NCBI GenBank assembly: GCA_027627225.1
Contig: CM051029.1
Location: 28,125,048 to 28,189,047 of the forward strand
DNA length: 64,000 bases
From: Congeria kusceri
Taxonomy: Eukaryota; Mollusca; Bivalvia; Myida; Dreissenidae
Direction: 5' to 3'
Positions 1-10,238 of this stretch are shown here, in pieces. The notes under the pieces were generated by a model. It was given only the letters and a program-made list of their open reading frames with translations, did no database searches and was not told the origin of the DNA. The position numbers and the translations under genes are program-made. Positions within the stretch are counted from its first letter, which is position 1, and every line of letters begins with the position of its first letter.

Positions 1-23
1 TCTGTTATTGTTATGTGTATATA

Positions 24-2028
24 GGAACGTTGACGAGTGACGCCACGCGCACCTGCTATGTTTAGACTCCACCCACTGTTTGGCAAAAGGTGGTGGGCAT
101 AACATTGGCACATATAGATAGTGTTGAAAAAACATTAGTTAATTTTCACAATAATTCAATGTTTTAAAACATGCTGGCACATAATAATGTTATAATAAGA
201 CATATTTCATTATGAAACGTTTGTTTTTATAATTATTGTTTACTTATGATGCATTTAAAAGTACTAAATTCATTGTGCCCAATATCCAAGTATGCAACAC
301 TTATACAAGACTTAGTTGTTGTTCATGACAAAAGAACAAAAAAAAAATATGCATTTAAGTTAACTTGTTCCAGAATACAGGGCACTAAAGCAAAATGATG
401 TAAAGCAATTATAATGGATCATGCCAAACAGGCTTTATGTAATATATTAAATAAACATTGAAACTTTACCAGGACCAACACAGGTCAGAAAAACCTTACC
501 TGCTTATATATTTTAATCCATTTTCATAAAAATAAAATGGTATCTAACTTGATCTTAATTTGTATGTTTTTTCCAGCTTGTGCATATTTCACACCCTACC
601 CATCATTTAATAATTTAATCCGGCGTTTAATTGCCCCTTTGTTGAGCACAAACCCATTATCTCATTATGATCAGATAGTGCCCAGACAGTTACTAACAAC
701 ATGGTGTCAAGTTTGATTCTAAGTGCCCTAAAACCACCAGGTGGCAGATGTATGTCTGGTCATTTAACAAAATGTATAATACATCCATGATATTTAGCAG
801 TCATTTTCATGGATAATATAAACGCCCCAAAATACTGATTCTTGCTCTTTTATAATGTATTGTAAAAATGATGCCCATTAAATTTTGTAAATTGCTAAAC
901 AGATGTTCTGAGACGAAAGATTTTTAATCCGGTTTAAGCATAACATGCTTTATTGCTATTGAAAACCCGATAAAAATTTTAACATTGTGCAAATTTTCTA
1001 TAAAACATGTAATTTTTGAAACGTATTAAAAACTACCATCTTATATCGCCCGTTTTAACAATATACACAATTATGAGAATCACTAAATAGTTATAATATA
1101 TAACCATAGGGGTGTTTTAAAATGATACGACATTGTTGCGTTAAATGAAGGCAATGATTTAAAATGTAAGATATTTAGGAAGTTTAATTTACATTCCCAA
1201 TATTTGCTAATTAACTACAGACGCCTTTGATAAGTTTCTTTTATTAGTTATAAGTAATGAGATCATCAAATTGTGTATTCCAATGTCCTAGGAAAATTAT
1301 AAATCATATTTAAATATTGTCTTTTAACAAGTATTTTTAGGCTAAGGGTTTGTTTTAAGGTTGATATTACACGGCTGATCAATGGTATCCGGACAAAACC
1401 CCCCTGGGACATAACCCCCCCTGTCCAATTTTGTATAGGTGGACGAAACCCCCCTCATGCGTTTTACAAGGTGGACAAAACCCCCCTTAGCATTTTACAG
1501 GGTGGACAAAACCCCCCTCTTCCATTTTACAAGGTGGACAAAACCCCCTGATCAATACATTAGTTGTACGTTACGATGCACCTCCTGCCACTTTCTTTCA
1601 TAAAAAAACCTACACACACTAGCACACACAGTGCATTTATATGATTACTGTTCTGGTACAAATTATCATGATTCGTAACAAACATTATAATTTTTAACAA
1701 TGAAAGTTATTTTATTCGTGTCTAAAAGAAATTTAATGGATGATTTATAGCTTCGTTAAAAAAATTGAAACTTTTTGTTTAAGCTGAATGACCAGCCCAT
1801 TTGATATATTAATTTATTTTATTATATACCAAAGTCGGTATGTGATGGGTGTTTTTTATTTTATTTGCAGTGTTTTAATATATATTTCAGAAATTCTCAT
1901 CAAATTATCGAGTAAACACATGTATGTATGCATGTTTTCTGTATCTGTAACCAGCGCTTTTGCCAACCAGTCAGTGCAGTGCGCATGCGCGGAAAATCCC
2001 GATTGTAAACAATAACAATCAACGTTCC
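24..2028. mobile_element. Candidate non-autonomous TIR DNA transposon, about 2.0 kb
   Basis: GGAACGTTGA at 24-33 is repeated in inverted orientation as TCAACGTTCC at 2019-2028. Both copies are flanked on the outside by TATATA (18-23 and 2029-2034), which looks like a target-site duplication of TA, TATA or TATATA type. The interior has no convincing coding sequence, only AT-rich DNA and a C-rich tandem repeat. The terminal repeat is only 10 bp, or 16 with the flanks, so chance cannot be excluded. A Tc1/mariner-like (TA) origin is possible. Confidence 0.45.
1388..1549. repeat. C-run minisatellite, about 38 bp unit
   Basis: Five or six degenerate units of the form GGTGGACAAAACCCCCCT followed by a variable TTTTACA-rich stretch. 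Each unit has a run of five to seven C, so the minus strand carries regularly spaced G runs able to form a G-quadruplex. The array sits inside the 24-2028 element. Confidence 0.8.
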
Positions 2029-2034
2029 TATATA

Positions 2035-3320
2035 ATACATTGAAAAATAAAAGTATTAAATATCTACTTGTATACCTTATAATATATTCAATATATTATT
2101 GAATATTATTCATCTTACTGGCCATCGTATATGCAATCTCAATAAATGCATCAAGAAGTTAATTGAAGTATTTTAGGAATAGAAAGTACATCATAAGTTG
2201 GAAATAATGTAAGTGCCGAAGTGTCTAACTGTAAGTGCCGAACGGCCAATTGTAAGTGCCGAAACGACTTGCTAGTGCCAAACTGACTAGGTGGCGAATT
2301 CACCAGGTGCCGAAGTAACTAGCAGTCAAGTAGCCAGAGCTGGGAAACTGTCTTCCTAGAAAGTGCACTTTTTAGGGTGACCACAGCACTGCCCTCCCCA
2401 TTAGGGTTAGAACAACATTGAACTGCTACTTGAGTCAAAATACAATCTGTGCCAGTGATTGTCGTTTTTCAAAGTAAAATATGTATCATGTTTTTGTGAA
2501 GACACTTAACAATGACAGATTCGAACCTTAAATCATTCTGTATGTCTATGAATTAATCTTCACGTTATCTAATTCGTTTACTACACGTCTTAGGTATTAA
2601 CTTACTGATAATTATCTACAGCTACTTTGGGATAAAATTTGCCTTCTTTATTTACTTACCGATAAATAATTAATATCTTGTTATTTGTTGTTATTGTACC
2701 TACACCTTAACAATCGATGCTTCCAATTGTTGTTGACGTTTTTACCGACAAGAAAATATATTTGCCAGCAAGATAATCAACTAGCGAAAAGGCTATTACA
2801 ACGCTAATTTTTTAATCGTTTTCTTCTAAGCCGCGTCTTCTCTCACATACAACTGCATATTATATATTTTCTTTTAGCTCTCCATTTCATGTTTACCACT
2901 ATAACATTTTTTGGATATAGATCTTTGTGGCATTTTGTTGACCATGCCAGGCCAAAATCATAAGGGATAAGGGAAGTAACTCTAATATATATTTGCTTAA
3001 ATTGTTTTAAGAATACATTACCTTGTTTTAATAATTCAAAGATAATCACATAATCAGGAATGAGCAATACATTACAACGCTTTTAAATGTATTATATACT
3101 TGTTCAATGAAAATCATAGCCATACTTCCGAGGATTTATCTACTATACCCTTGGGGAAACAACGATAGACAACTGCTGATGTTTTTTGTTCCAGAGAATG
3201 CGTACTTCAAATAAAAGTTAACTTCTAGGGTTATTTTTTTTTTCTGGCGCGGATACAGGATATGACAAAGAGGGGACGTACATATATATTCAGTACCAAC
3301 AAACTGCTGTTGGTATGTCT
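2035..3320. other. AT-rich non-coding stretch with a short degenerate tandem repeat
   Basis: At 2209-2320 the motif GTAAGTGCCGAA and decayed versions of it recur every 21-22 bases, four to five times. The rest shows no coding signal; the small open frames here are random for AT-rich DNA. Confidence 0.6.
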
Positions 3321-3665
3321 TAAGCCCCTATCTCACTGGGCTGCGACAGTTTGCGACAAATTGCGAATGACATTCGCAAAAAATGTCCCCAAGCTGTCTC
3401 GAGGTTTCGCAGTATCTTCGCCGGTGTCGCATGACCATATTTTTTCCTCGCGTAAATTTGAACATGTTGAAACAAAATTTGTCACAAAATCTCTCTCAAT
3501 TTTGTCCCCAAGTCATCGCAAATGTCGCAAACCATTCTCAAACTATTCTCCAAAACATATTTGCGAATTAATACTGGCGAATTGTACAAGGCACGATTGA
3601 GAACAATTTACGAGATATAAAACCAAATTGCGAACGATAAAATACTAAATTGCGACCAGTAAAAT
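3321..3665. other. TTGCGA/TCGCAA-rich interspersed-repeat-like segment
   Basis: The hexamer TTGCGA and its complement TCGCAA recur many times. A 112-codon open frame at 3262-3600 runs through it, but its composition simply follows the repeated hexamer and it has no recognisable domain. I treat the segment as a decayed repeat, not a gene. Confidence 0.4.
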
Positions 3666-3846
3666 ATTAAATGCGTGGCATGTTTTCACCCGGAAAACAA
3701 CATTTATGTGTGTTTTTTCTAGAGCTTGAACGAGTTCACATTTCCTAAAAACGCCAGCATCTGAGTCTGCACAATAGGCGCCCATATCTACACACATGAA
3801 CTAATGTTCAGCGTCAACAAGGGCGGCATTGTGATTTAGTAAAATC

Positions 3847-3892
3847 CTGTATAAGTATAGTATAAGTATAAGTATAAATATAGTATAAACTG
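3847..3892. repeat. TATAAG-type microsatellite
   Basis: Short run of GTATAA/GTATAG units. Confidence 0.7.
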
Positions 3893-4344
3893 TCAGAATC
3901 AGGCGGTGTCTGCATCCTCACAAGCTTGTTAAAACAGACGACAAATTGCTTGTTACACTACATATTGAAACGATGCCTCCAATATAACCTCAAACGTATG
4001 CGGTCTTTATCGATTAACAAGCTCCGTTCTGACTTGCCACGTTAATTATTTTTGGCATTTATATCTGAATAATCTTTACGCAAATCTGTGCTAAGACAAC
4101 AAACAGCATTTCAATTAAAACAACAAGTTTAGAAGTGCCTGTCATGTATAGCTGCAACTTTATTGTTAAATACTGAACCCTTTTTCCGAGCATGTGTTCA
4201 TTAATGGAATGATATATTTTGATGCTATTTTTAGCCAGCGTATGTACGAGTTGCGTCCAGGTTACAAAGTTTGTGTAAGGTGAAATTTTATTGATTGCTT
4301 CGATTTTTTTTCTCACATAAGGTAGGCCCCGCTAGAAAACGTGT

Positions 4345-4520
4345 TTGGAGGTTAAAGCGGATAGTGCAAGATACAGGAGACGATCCTGTGTCTTTTAGTG
4401 CCCGATGTTTAGCACCTGGAGTACACTGCACCTCGGTTTAACGTCCCCTATACGAAAGACGAATTAGTAGGTTAGGGCGTAGCGACAACTCGAACCTGCG
4501 ATGCCTGGGTCAGTGCACAC
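4345..4520 (-). mobile_element. tRNA-derived SINE (family A), partial, minus strand
   Basis: On the minus strand this reads head to tail: a B-box-like GGTTCGAGTTG, a segment equivalent to AGTGTACT, and the conserved body string CTCCTGTATCTTGCAC. The same body occurs at 18060-18100 and 55550-55575 and, more decayed, at 26990-27020. The 5' tRNA-like head is degenerate and may be truncated. Confidence 0.65.
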
Positions 4521-4586
4521 AATCTGTAACTTTCTTATTTCTGTTATAGGCTATATACAGTATGTAGGATCATATTTTTGCCAAAT

Positions 4587-4631
4587 CATATTTTTCAAAC
4601 GCGTGTGAAGAATAGGATCTCATTTGTCACA
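4587..4631. repeat. Left arm of an inverted repeat flanking the transposase array
   Basis: Contains CATATTTTTC, then GTGTGAA, then ATAGGATCTCA, then GTCACA. It matches the reverse complement of 13419-13461 at roughly 85-90% by eye. The two arms lie outside the array on either side. They may be ends of an outer element or two copies of a common quasi-palindromic repeat. Confidence 0.5.
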
Positions 4632-4676
4632 TTTATAAGTGAAATCGATGAAATCATTATTTGGAGCACACTTATA

Positions 4677-4872
4677 CAGTCATCATCATCATCATTGTCG
4701 TCGTCGTCATCATCATCATCATCATCATCGTCACCATCGTAATCTTCATCATCATCATCATCATCATCATCGTCACCATCGTCATCGTCATCATCATCAT
4801 CATCATCATCATCGTCGTCGTCGTCATCATAATTATTCTCGTCATCACCATTATTATAGGTAACGTCATCAA
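4677..4872. repeat. CAT/CGT trinucleotide microsatellite
   Basis: About 195 bp of (CAT)n interrupted by CGT blocks. It opens all frames at once (poly-His, poly-Ile and poly-Met readings), so none should be read as a protein. Confidence 0.95.
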
Positions 4873-5199
4873 GATTGTCATCACTGTGAGAAACTAAGCC
4901 CTATTTAGGAGCTACTGATGTATGCATGCGCTTAATCGTTAGTCAATACGTTTGTACGGTCTAATTAGGATATAGAAATGCATACTCGCGATCGTCAGTA
5001 CAAACGTACACCTTTTTATTGGGATATTAACCAATACACGCATCCGAACGTACGTACAAACAAACGTCCTTTTTGGATCATTAAAACCATATTAACCATG
5101 CATATGTCCGCTCGAACTAGAATATGCGTATACACGGACGGTAATATAATGACCTCATTAGAACCTCTGCACATATTGGTACGGACGTTCGGACAGTAC
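4873..5199. other. Left flank of the array; no gene seen
   Basis: Contains scattered CGTAC motifs. An 83-codon open frame (4978-5229) runs into the array and has no recognisable domain. The last seven bases before the array, ACAGTAC, resemble ACAGTAG immediately right of the array. Confidence 0.5.
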
Positions 5200-5672
5200 A
5201 GGTCACAATATACTAAAAGATTTCCTTAACAAATTCAATGTAAAAGCAATAAATTCAACAAAAAATAAACTCAACATTTTGCGCGTAGAGACCCTCATAA
5301 CCATACCTTTTCTTAAAGAGCATTCCGAGCCGAATTGATTTAGACAATAAAAAAGATAGGTCATGTGATATGTAAGAAAGAACTCGACGCGAATCAAAGT
5401 TCACTGTTTTACTGCCATCTTTTTACCGGCTACTCTCCAGTTGAAGGTATACTGCCAACTGTCAAAGTCTCGTCATGTAGTCTCCAACCTTCAAGCGAAA
5501 CAGTGAATTTTTAGTACACAACAATGTTTTTCCTACCACACGTACAAAGAATTATTCAAAAATAAAGTCATGGCAAGTGACTATACAGAAAATTGTGTCT
5601 TCAAATAAATGGTGTTGATTTATTTAGAGAGTATAGCATTGCACACCTGAAATATTTAGTATACTGTAACCT
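5200..5672 (+). repeat. R repeat copy 1 (473 bp, TIR-bounded)
   Basis: Left end 5200-5217 is AGGTCACAATATACTAAA. The right end 5655-5672, read on the other strand, is AGGTTACAGTATACTAAA, giving 16 of 18 matches. The interior has no convincing protein. In a single R-U-R unit the two R copies would look like long terminal direct repeats, but no reverse transcriptase is present. Confidence 0.8.
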
Positions 5673-6443
5673 ATAAGAGAAATTTGTTCTCATTAAAATT
5701 AGTTTTTCTTGCATATAATTATCTTCCCATGCATATTGCACCAATATATTAAGTTTGGCTTGTATATCTGTCCATTTGGCCATTTTATTTCATATTTTCA
5801 AACACAGGTGATTTTGGTCGGAAGCCGGTGATTTCAAGCGTCTTGAAGCTTAAATGTCCCTCTAACAATTAAAGCTGATATTTGCAATATTTGTGACAAA
5901 ATACCCAAACAAACCAAACAAACATGTATGGGGGGCTTATGTGGGGTGAGGAGAGAATGACTTTGTTAGATATTTTTACTCTAAGCCATTTTGATAATGT
6001 ATTTTTTGTGTATTTTTAAAAAAAAATCACCCCAAAAATGTAAATTTAATAGAAAAAAAATTCCAATTTCATCCAAGACAATTAACAAATTAGTCAAAAT
6101 GGGAGATCAAAGATACTTTGAAGTGTAGAAATCAATCAGCTTCCAGTAATTGCTTGTTTCAAACCAATAAAGTGTAAAATCTTTAAAGCACCTTGTTTGT
6201 CGCAGCCTCTTTAATTACAGGCCACCAATGATATATTCTAGTATATAATGTCATGGGTGCCTTTAAACTGCAGCAGGTGGTCAATTTGCATTGCCTGCTC
6301 ACATTTAGAGGTTTAAGGGAATACAAAATTGCATATTTTGGGCACAAAATAAGTACTTTGACTTTTTTTAAGGTGGCAATCTGGTCAAAATGGGGTTCAT
6401 AACCAAGCAAAAGAAAAAGTTGCTCAATGTTGGTTTTAAATGA
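5673..6443. other. Non-coding leader of unit 1 between R and the transposase
   Basis: AT-rich with several A runs. It probably holds the 5' untranslated region, or an intron, of the transposase gene. A 97-codon minus-strand frame at 6183-6476 has no recognisable domain. The same sequence recurs at 9468-10238. Confidence 0.5.
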
Positions 6444-7124
6444 GGTGGGACTAGTCCGGTGAAGGGGAAAAAACATAATTATGAAAGAAGGTCAAATTCC
6501 AACACAACCTATGTAAGGTTAGAAAGGTCATCCTTTGAAGCACGGGTAGCTTACAATGACAAGGTTCTTACTTTTCGGGATGTAGACGGCTCTCAAACCC
6601 CAGCTAAGCCCTTGCGTCCGAGAGCGAACAAGATTCGCTATGTAGACCTGTTACGGGTTCCTGCTCCATCAAAAGTCCATCCCGACTTACTTACGAACAA
6701 GGTCTATGTCCCCGTCCTACTCCAGTCTATGATGTCCTCTGAAAATAGAAAGCATAGGTTAAGAAGTGATAAATGTAGGGGCGACTTGGTAATTGACGGC
6801 AGTGCTTCCATAAAGTGGGGCTTAGGCTGGGAGGAAAGGTTAAAATGTACAAGATGCAGATATGTAGGCAAGCATTATAAGCTTTACAATGAGGTTCCAT
6901 CAAGTACCAGGGGCAGAAAGGCAGCTCAGATCAATGTAGGCTTCCAAATAGGTGTTGCAAGTACTTCTATTGGGAACACAGGTTCCCGCAGAATTCTCAA
7001 CACAACCAATATCATTGCTCCCTCTCCACTTGCTATGCAAAAACAAGCAAATAAGGTCAATACTGCCCTTAAATCCCTAAATGAGAGAAGCATGTACCAG
7101 ATTAGAGAAAACTTAGTTTGCTGA
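6444..7124 (+). CDS. Mutator-like transposase, N-terminal part (unit 1)
   Basis: Open from the base after a stop at 6441-6443 to TGA at 7122-7124. The first in-frame ATG is only at 6729, so the true start may be in an upstream exon or at a non-ATG codon such as the GTG at 6459. Counting from 6459, a Cys at 106 and a CxxC at 130-133 form a zinc-ribbon-like N-terminal module. It is followed by RGRKAAQINV (151-160) and a segment rich in conserved small residues ending QKQANKV. This order fits the N-terminal half of the Mutator-like transposase domain family found in bivalves and cnidarians (recognised from memory, not searched). The open frame ends just before the DDE catalytic part, which continues in the +1 frame with an 8-base overlap. 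The same gene, apparently identical, recurs at 10239-10919. Confidence 0.75.
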   Translation, partial: GGTSPVKGKKHNYERRSNSNTTYVRLERSSFEARVAYNDKVLTFRDVDGSQTPAKPLRPRANKIRYVDLLRVPAPSKVHPDLLTNKVYVPVLLQSMMSSENRKHRLRSDKCRGDLVIDGSASIKWGLGWEERLKCTRCRYVGKHYKLYNEVPSSTRGRKAAQINVGFQIGVASTSIGNTGSRRILNTTNIIAPSPLAMQKQANKVNTALKSLNERSMYQIRENLVC

Positions 7125-7130
7125 AAATGC
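7102..7130 (+). promoter_or_regulatory. Possible +1 frameshift site joining the two transposase frames (unit 1)
   Basis: The zero frame reads GTT TGC TGA, while the +1 frame is open from 7117. The only overlap is 7117-7124. Skipping the U of UGA gives TGC then GAA, the same geometry as antizyme-type +1 frameshifting (a sense codon followed by UGA). A simple one-base indel inherited by both copies is equally possible. Confidence 0.35.
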
Positions 7131-8349
7131 CAAAATTGGTCAAAAAGATCCCTCTAAGGTAAATGTTGAAGGGGACACTTGCTACAACAATCCAATTTTT
7201 AACTCTGACGCGACACCCTTTCAAGCCGGAACTATTGCCATAAGCACTATGTGTGAAAACAATACCAGAAACAAGCAAATTGTAGGGGTACAAGTAGCAA
7301 ATAAACTATGCAGGACTGCATCAATGCTTAGGAATAAGGGTAAACCTGTTCAGTGCCCCAATCATAGGGGGCATTGTTCTGCAAATGTTTCAGAGAGGGA
7401 ACCAATAGGTGATGAAGGCAAATGGAATAGGTTGTTAGGTGACCAGATCTCTAAGGACATCAAAATAGCAAATTTCACTTGTGATGGGGACAGTAGGGCA
7501 TTCCAAGGTGTTCGTAACTCTCACGGTCACAATGTGGGTCATCTTAAGGATCTGAGGCACCTAGGCAACTCGCTGAAGCGCGAGCTCAACAAAGCGCCTT
7601 TCTCAAAGGGCATGCTCAAGGGTCATTCCAAGTCTAATATCAGGAGTCGGTTCGCTCTCTCGGTCAAAGCTAGGTGTATGGCTGAGCTTAAAGCTGCCCA
7701 CAATAAACACCAGGGTGACATCAAGGTTCTAAAGAAGGTCATGGTTGATGTAATCGCAACCATTGTTCTATGCTTCAGTGGTTACTGCGGTACTCATTGT
7801 GCAAAGTACAGTTATGTCTGTGCTGGTACAAATAGGCAAGCTAAGAATTTCATGCCAGACAATGTCAAGGTTAAAATGGTTGACAGTGACCAACAAGTCC
7901 TTAAAAAATGCATTGAAATGGTTTTAGGTCCAGCTGCTCTTGACGCTACCAAACTTTTAACCACAACCCAAAAAAGTGAAGCAGTAAACAGGTCGTACCA
8001 AGCTGTCAATCCTAAAACTGTGACTTTCTCACGCAACTGTGTAGGTCGAATTCACGGGCAGGTTCACAAATTAAACAATGGCTATGCTGACTTTGTAATT
8101 GCAAAAACCACTGAACTAAATGCTAACCTTACCCAGGGGTCAAAGATTATTAAGCAGATAGCATATGAGGACCGCAACGACCTTAACCGAAAGCAAACAT
8201 CCGCTACCAACAAAGCACGAGCTTTACGTGCCAGGACGCGGAATTATCGATACAAACTGCATGAGGAATTACACTACGGCAAGGGCATGAGTGACCCCAA
8301 ACCTGATTATGACAGTCTTCCACACCTTAAGCATCATAAATATGCTTAG
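7117..8349 (+). CDS. Mutator-like DDE transposase, catalytic part (unit 1)
   Basis: Frame open from 7117 (after TAG at 7114-7116) to TAG at 8347-8349. The first ATG is 7249. The 44 codons before that ATG encode VNVEGDTCYNN, whose Asp (codon 7174-7176) is the best candidate for the first catalytic acid. A product starting at 7249 would lack it, so expression probably requires fusion with the preceding frame. Counting from 7249, other motifs are CDGD (78-81, second Asp), DLRHL (101-105), a Cys-rich stretch with cysteines at 175, 180, 184 and 191, KSEAVNR (Glu 244, candidate third acid), and GRIHG with HKLNNG (267-278). The basic C-terminus (RALRARTRNYRYK) could bind DNA. Role: probably cutting and joining element ends in the nucleus. 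Family assignment is from motif order; the catalytic residues are inferred. Confidence 0.75.
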   Translation, partial: FAENAKIGQKDPSKVNVEGDTCYNNPIFNSDATPFQAGTIAISTMCENNTRNKQIVGVQVANKLCRTASMLRNKGKPVQCPNHRGHCSANVSEREPIGDEGKWNRLLGDQISKDIKIANFTCDGDSRAFQGVRNSHGHNVGHLKDLRHLGNSLKRELNKAPFSKGMLKGHSKSNIRSRFALSVKARCMAELKAAHNKHQGDIKVLKKVMVDVIATIVLCFSGYCGTHCAKYSYVCAGTNRQAKNFMPDNVKVKMVDSDQQVLKKCIEMVLGPAALDATKLLTTTQKSEAVNRSYQAVNPKTVTFSRNCVGRIHGQVHKLNNGYADFVIAKTTELNANLTQGSKIIKQIAYEDRNDLNRKQTSATNKARALRARTRNYRYKLHEELHYGKGMSDPKPDYDSLPHLKHHKYA

Positions 8350-8525
8350 TTGATTGTGTACCTGATAATAAATTGTTATTATTACCTGTTTTGGCATAAG
8401 AGACCTCTAACAAGTGGCCCTCGCGTCAGCATCAGGCGTTCCTCTACCTGAAAAAGGCAAAAATACCCAATAGAAATAGATATAAAATGAAAAAAAACAT
8501 GCATTTATGTATTTTAAGTGTATTT

Positions 8526-8948
8526 CTATGAATAAAAGGAAGTGATAAAGCTTGTTGTATTCATGTTTTTACCAAATATGCAGGCTGGCTCAGTTCCATG
8601 CCCGCTGCACTGTCCGAACTGTAAACATGTCCGCCGTTCCATGTTGGTGGAATGGGGCTCTATGTTTAAATGTTGAGGCTTAACACACAAGCTATTGTTG
8701 CATAAGTGGCTCACAGAGTCCCTGGCGTTCAATTCTGACTTCATGTAGCACATTAACGCTACACGGTGAACCAAGTATGTCTCTGATTTTATGTCCGAAG
8801 GCAATTTAGCCCTCATTCGGCCATAATAGGGTAAGGAACTATTTGAAATACAAACATTCCAGATCAAACAATCTGAATTGATGCATTTAATGCACTTATT
8901 TTCTACTCTTTTGCTCAGAAATGACCAAAAATCTGCTTTCTCATCCAT
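8526..8948 (-). CDS. His-Me finger (HNH) endonuclease with zinc-binding loop (unit 1)
   Basis: Minus-strand gene of 140 codons from ATG at 8948 (three non-ATG codons earlier at GTG 8957 are in frame) to stop at 8526. Residues: a CxxC at 19-22, Cys27, Cys33, HR at 61-62, then the diagnostic SHLCNN (80-85) with Cys88, HL at 93-94, EP at 97-98, Asn102, RR at 105-106, Cys108, Cys114, GH at 116-117 and Cys123. This order is that of the zinc-binding loop region of His-Me homing endonucleases such as I-PpoI. His81 would be the general base and Asn102 the metal ligand, so the protein appears catalytically intact. It converges on the transposase gene with 176 bases between their stops. Its ATG lies about 47 bases from the next R copy, which may supply its promoter. 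Substrate unknown: element junctions, target DNA or an empty site are all possible. Confidence 0.75.
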   Translation of the reverse strand: MDEKADFWSFLSKRVENKCIKCINSDCLIWNVCISNSSLPYYGRMRAKLPSDIKSETYLVHRVALMCYMKSELNARDSVSHLCNNSLCVKPQHLNIEPHSTNMERRTCLQFGQCSGHGTEPACIFGKNMNTTSFITSFYS

Positions 8949-8994
8949 ATTTTGCACTTGCAGACGATATTTTATTTTAACCCAAAGTCAGTTT

Positions 8995-9467
8995 AGGTCA
9001 CAATATACTAAAAGATTTCCTTAACAAATTCAATGTAAAAGCAATAAATTCAACAAAAAATAAACTCAACATTTTGCGCGTAGAGACCCTCATAACCATA
9101 CCTTTTCTTAAAGAGCATTCCGAGCCGAATTGATTTAGACAATAAAAAAGATAGGTCATGTGATATGTAAGAAAGAACTCGACGCGAATCAAAGTTCACT
9201 GTTTTACTGCCATCTTTTTACCGGCTACTCTCCAGTTGAAGGTATACTGCCAACTGTCAAAGTCTCGTCATGTAGTCTCCAACCTTCAAGCGAAACAGTG
9301 AATTTTTAGTACACAACAATGTTTTTCCTACCACACGTACAAAGAATTATTCAAAAATAAAGTCATGGCAAGTGACTATACAGAAAATTGTGTCTTCAAA
9401 TAAATGGTGTTGATTTATTTAGAGAGTATAGCATTGCACACCTTAAATATTTAGTATACTGTAACCT
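8995..9467 (+). repeat. R repeat copy 2 (473 bp, TIR-bounded)
   Basis: Second copy, with the same 18-bp inverted ends. It differs from copies 1 and 3 by T instead of G at 9444. It lies between the 5' ends of the unit 1 nuclease gene (minus) and the unit 2 transposase gene (plus). Confidence 0.8.
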
Positions 9468-10238
9468 ATAAGAGAAATTTGTTCTCATTAAAATTAGTTT
9501 TTCTTGCATATAATTATCTTCCCATGCATATTGCACCAATATATTAAGTTTGGCTTGTATATCTGTCCATTTGGCCATTTTATTTCATATTTTCAAACAC
9601 AGGTGATTTTGGTCGGAAGCCGGTGATTTCAAGCGTCTTGAAGCTTAAATGTCCCTCTAACAATTAAAGCTGATATTTGCAATATTTGTGACAAAATACC
9701 CAAACAAACCAAACAAACATGTATGGGGGGCTTATGTGGGGTGAGGAGAGAATGACTTTGTTAGATATTTTTACTCTAAGCCATTTTGATAATGTATTTT
9801 TTGTGTATTTTTAAAAAAAAATCACCCCAAAAATGTAAATTTAATAGAAAAAAAATTCCAATTTCATCCAAGACAATTAACAAATTAGTCAAAATGGGAG
9901 ATCAAAGATACTTTGAAGTGTAGAAATCAATCAGCTTCCAGTAATTGCTTGTTTCAAACCAATAAAGTGTAAAATCTTTAAAGCACCTTGTTTGTCGCAG
10001 CCTCTTTAATTACAGGCCACCAATGATATATTCTAGTATATAATGTCATGGGTGCCTTTAAACTGCAGCAGGTGGTCAATTTGCATTGCCTGCTCACATT
10101 TAGAGGTTTAAGGGAATACAAAATTGCATATTTTGGGCACAAAATAAGTACTTTGACTTTTTTTAAGGTGGCAATCTGGTCAAAATGGGGTTCATAACCA
10201 AGCAAAAGAAAAAGTTGCTCAATGTTGGTTTTAAATGA
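9468..10238. other. Non-coding leader of unit 2
   Basis: Copy of 5673-6443; no gene recognised. Confidence 0.5.

Noticed and set aside
4639..4897. Poly-His, poly-Ile and poly-Met frames
   Set aside because: All come from a CAT/CGT microsatellite.
6183..6476. 97-codon minus frame, repeated in both units
   Set aside because: No recognisable domain, and it overlaps the transposase 5' end; its repetition only reflects the duplication.
7249..8349. Second transposase frame as a complete independent protein
   Set aside because: Starting at its ATG would omit the candidate first catalytic Asp and all of the N-terminal zinc module.
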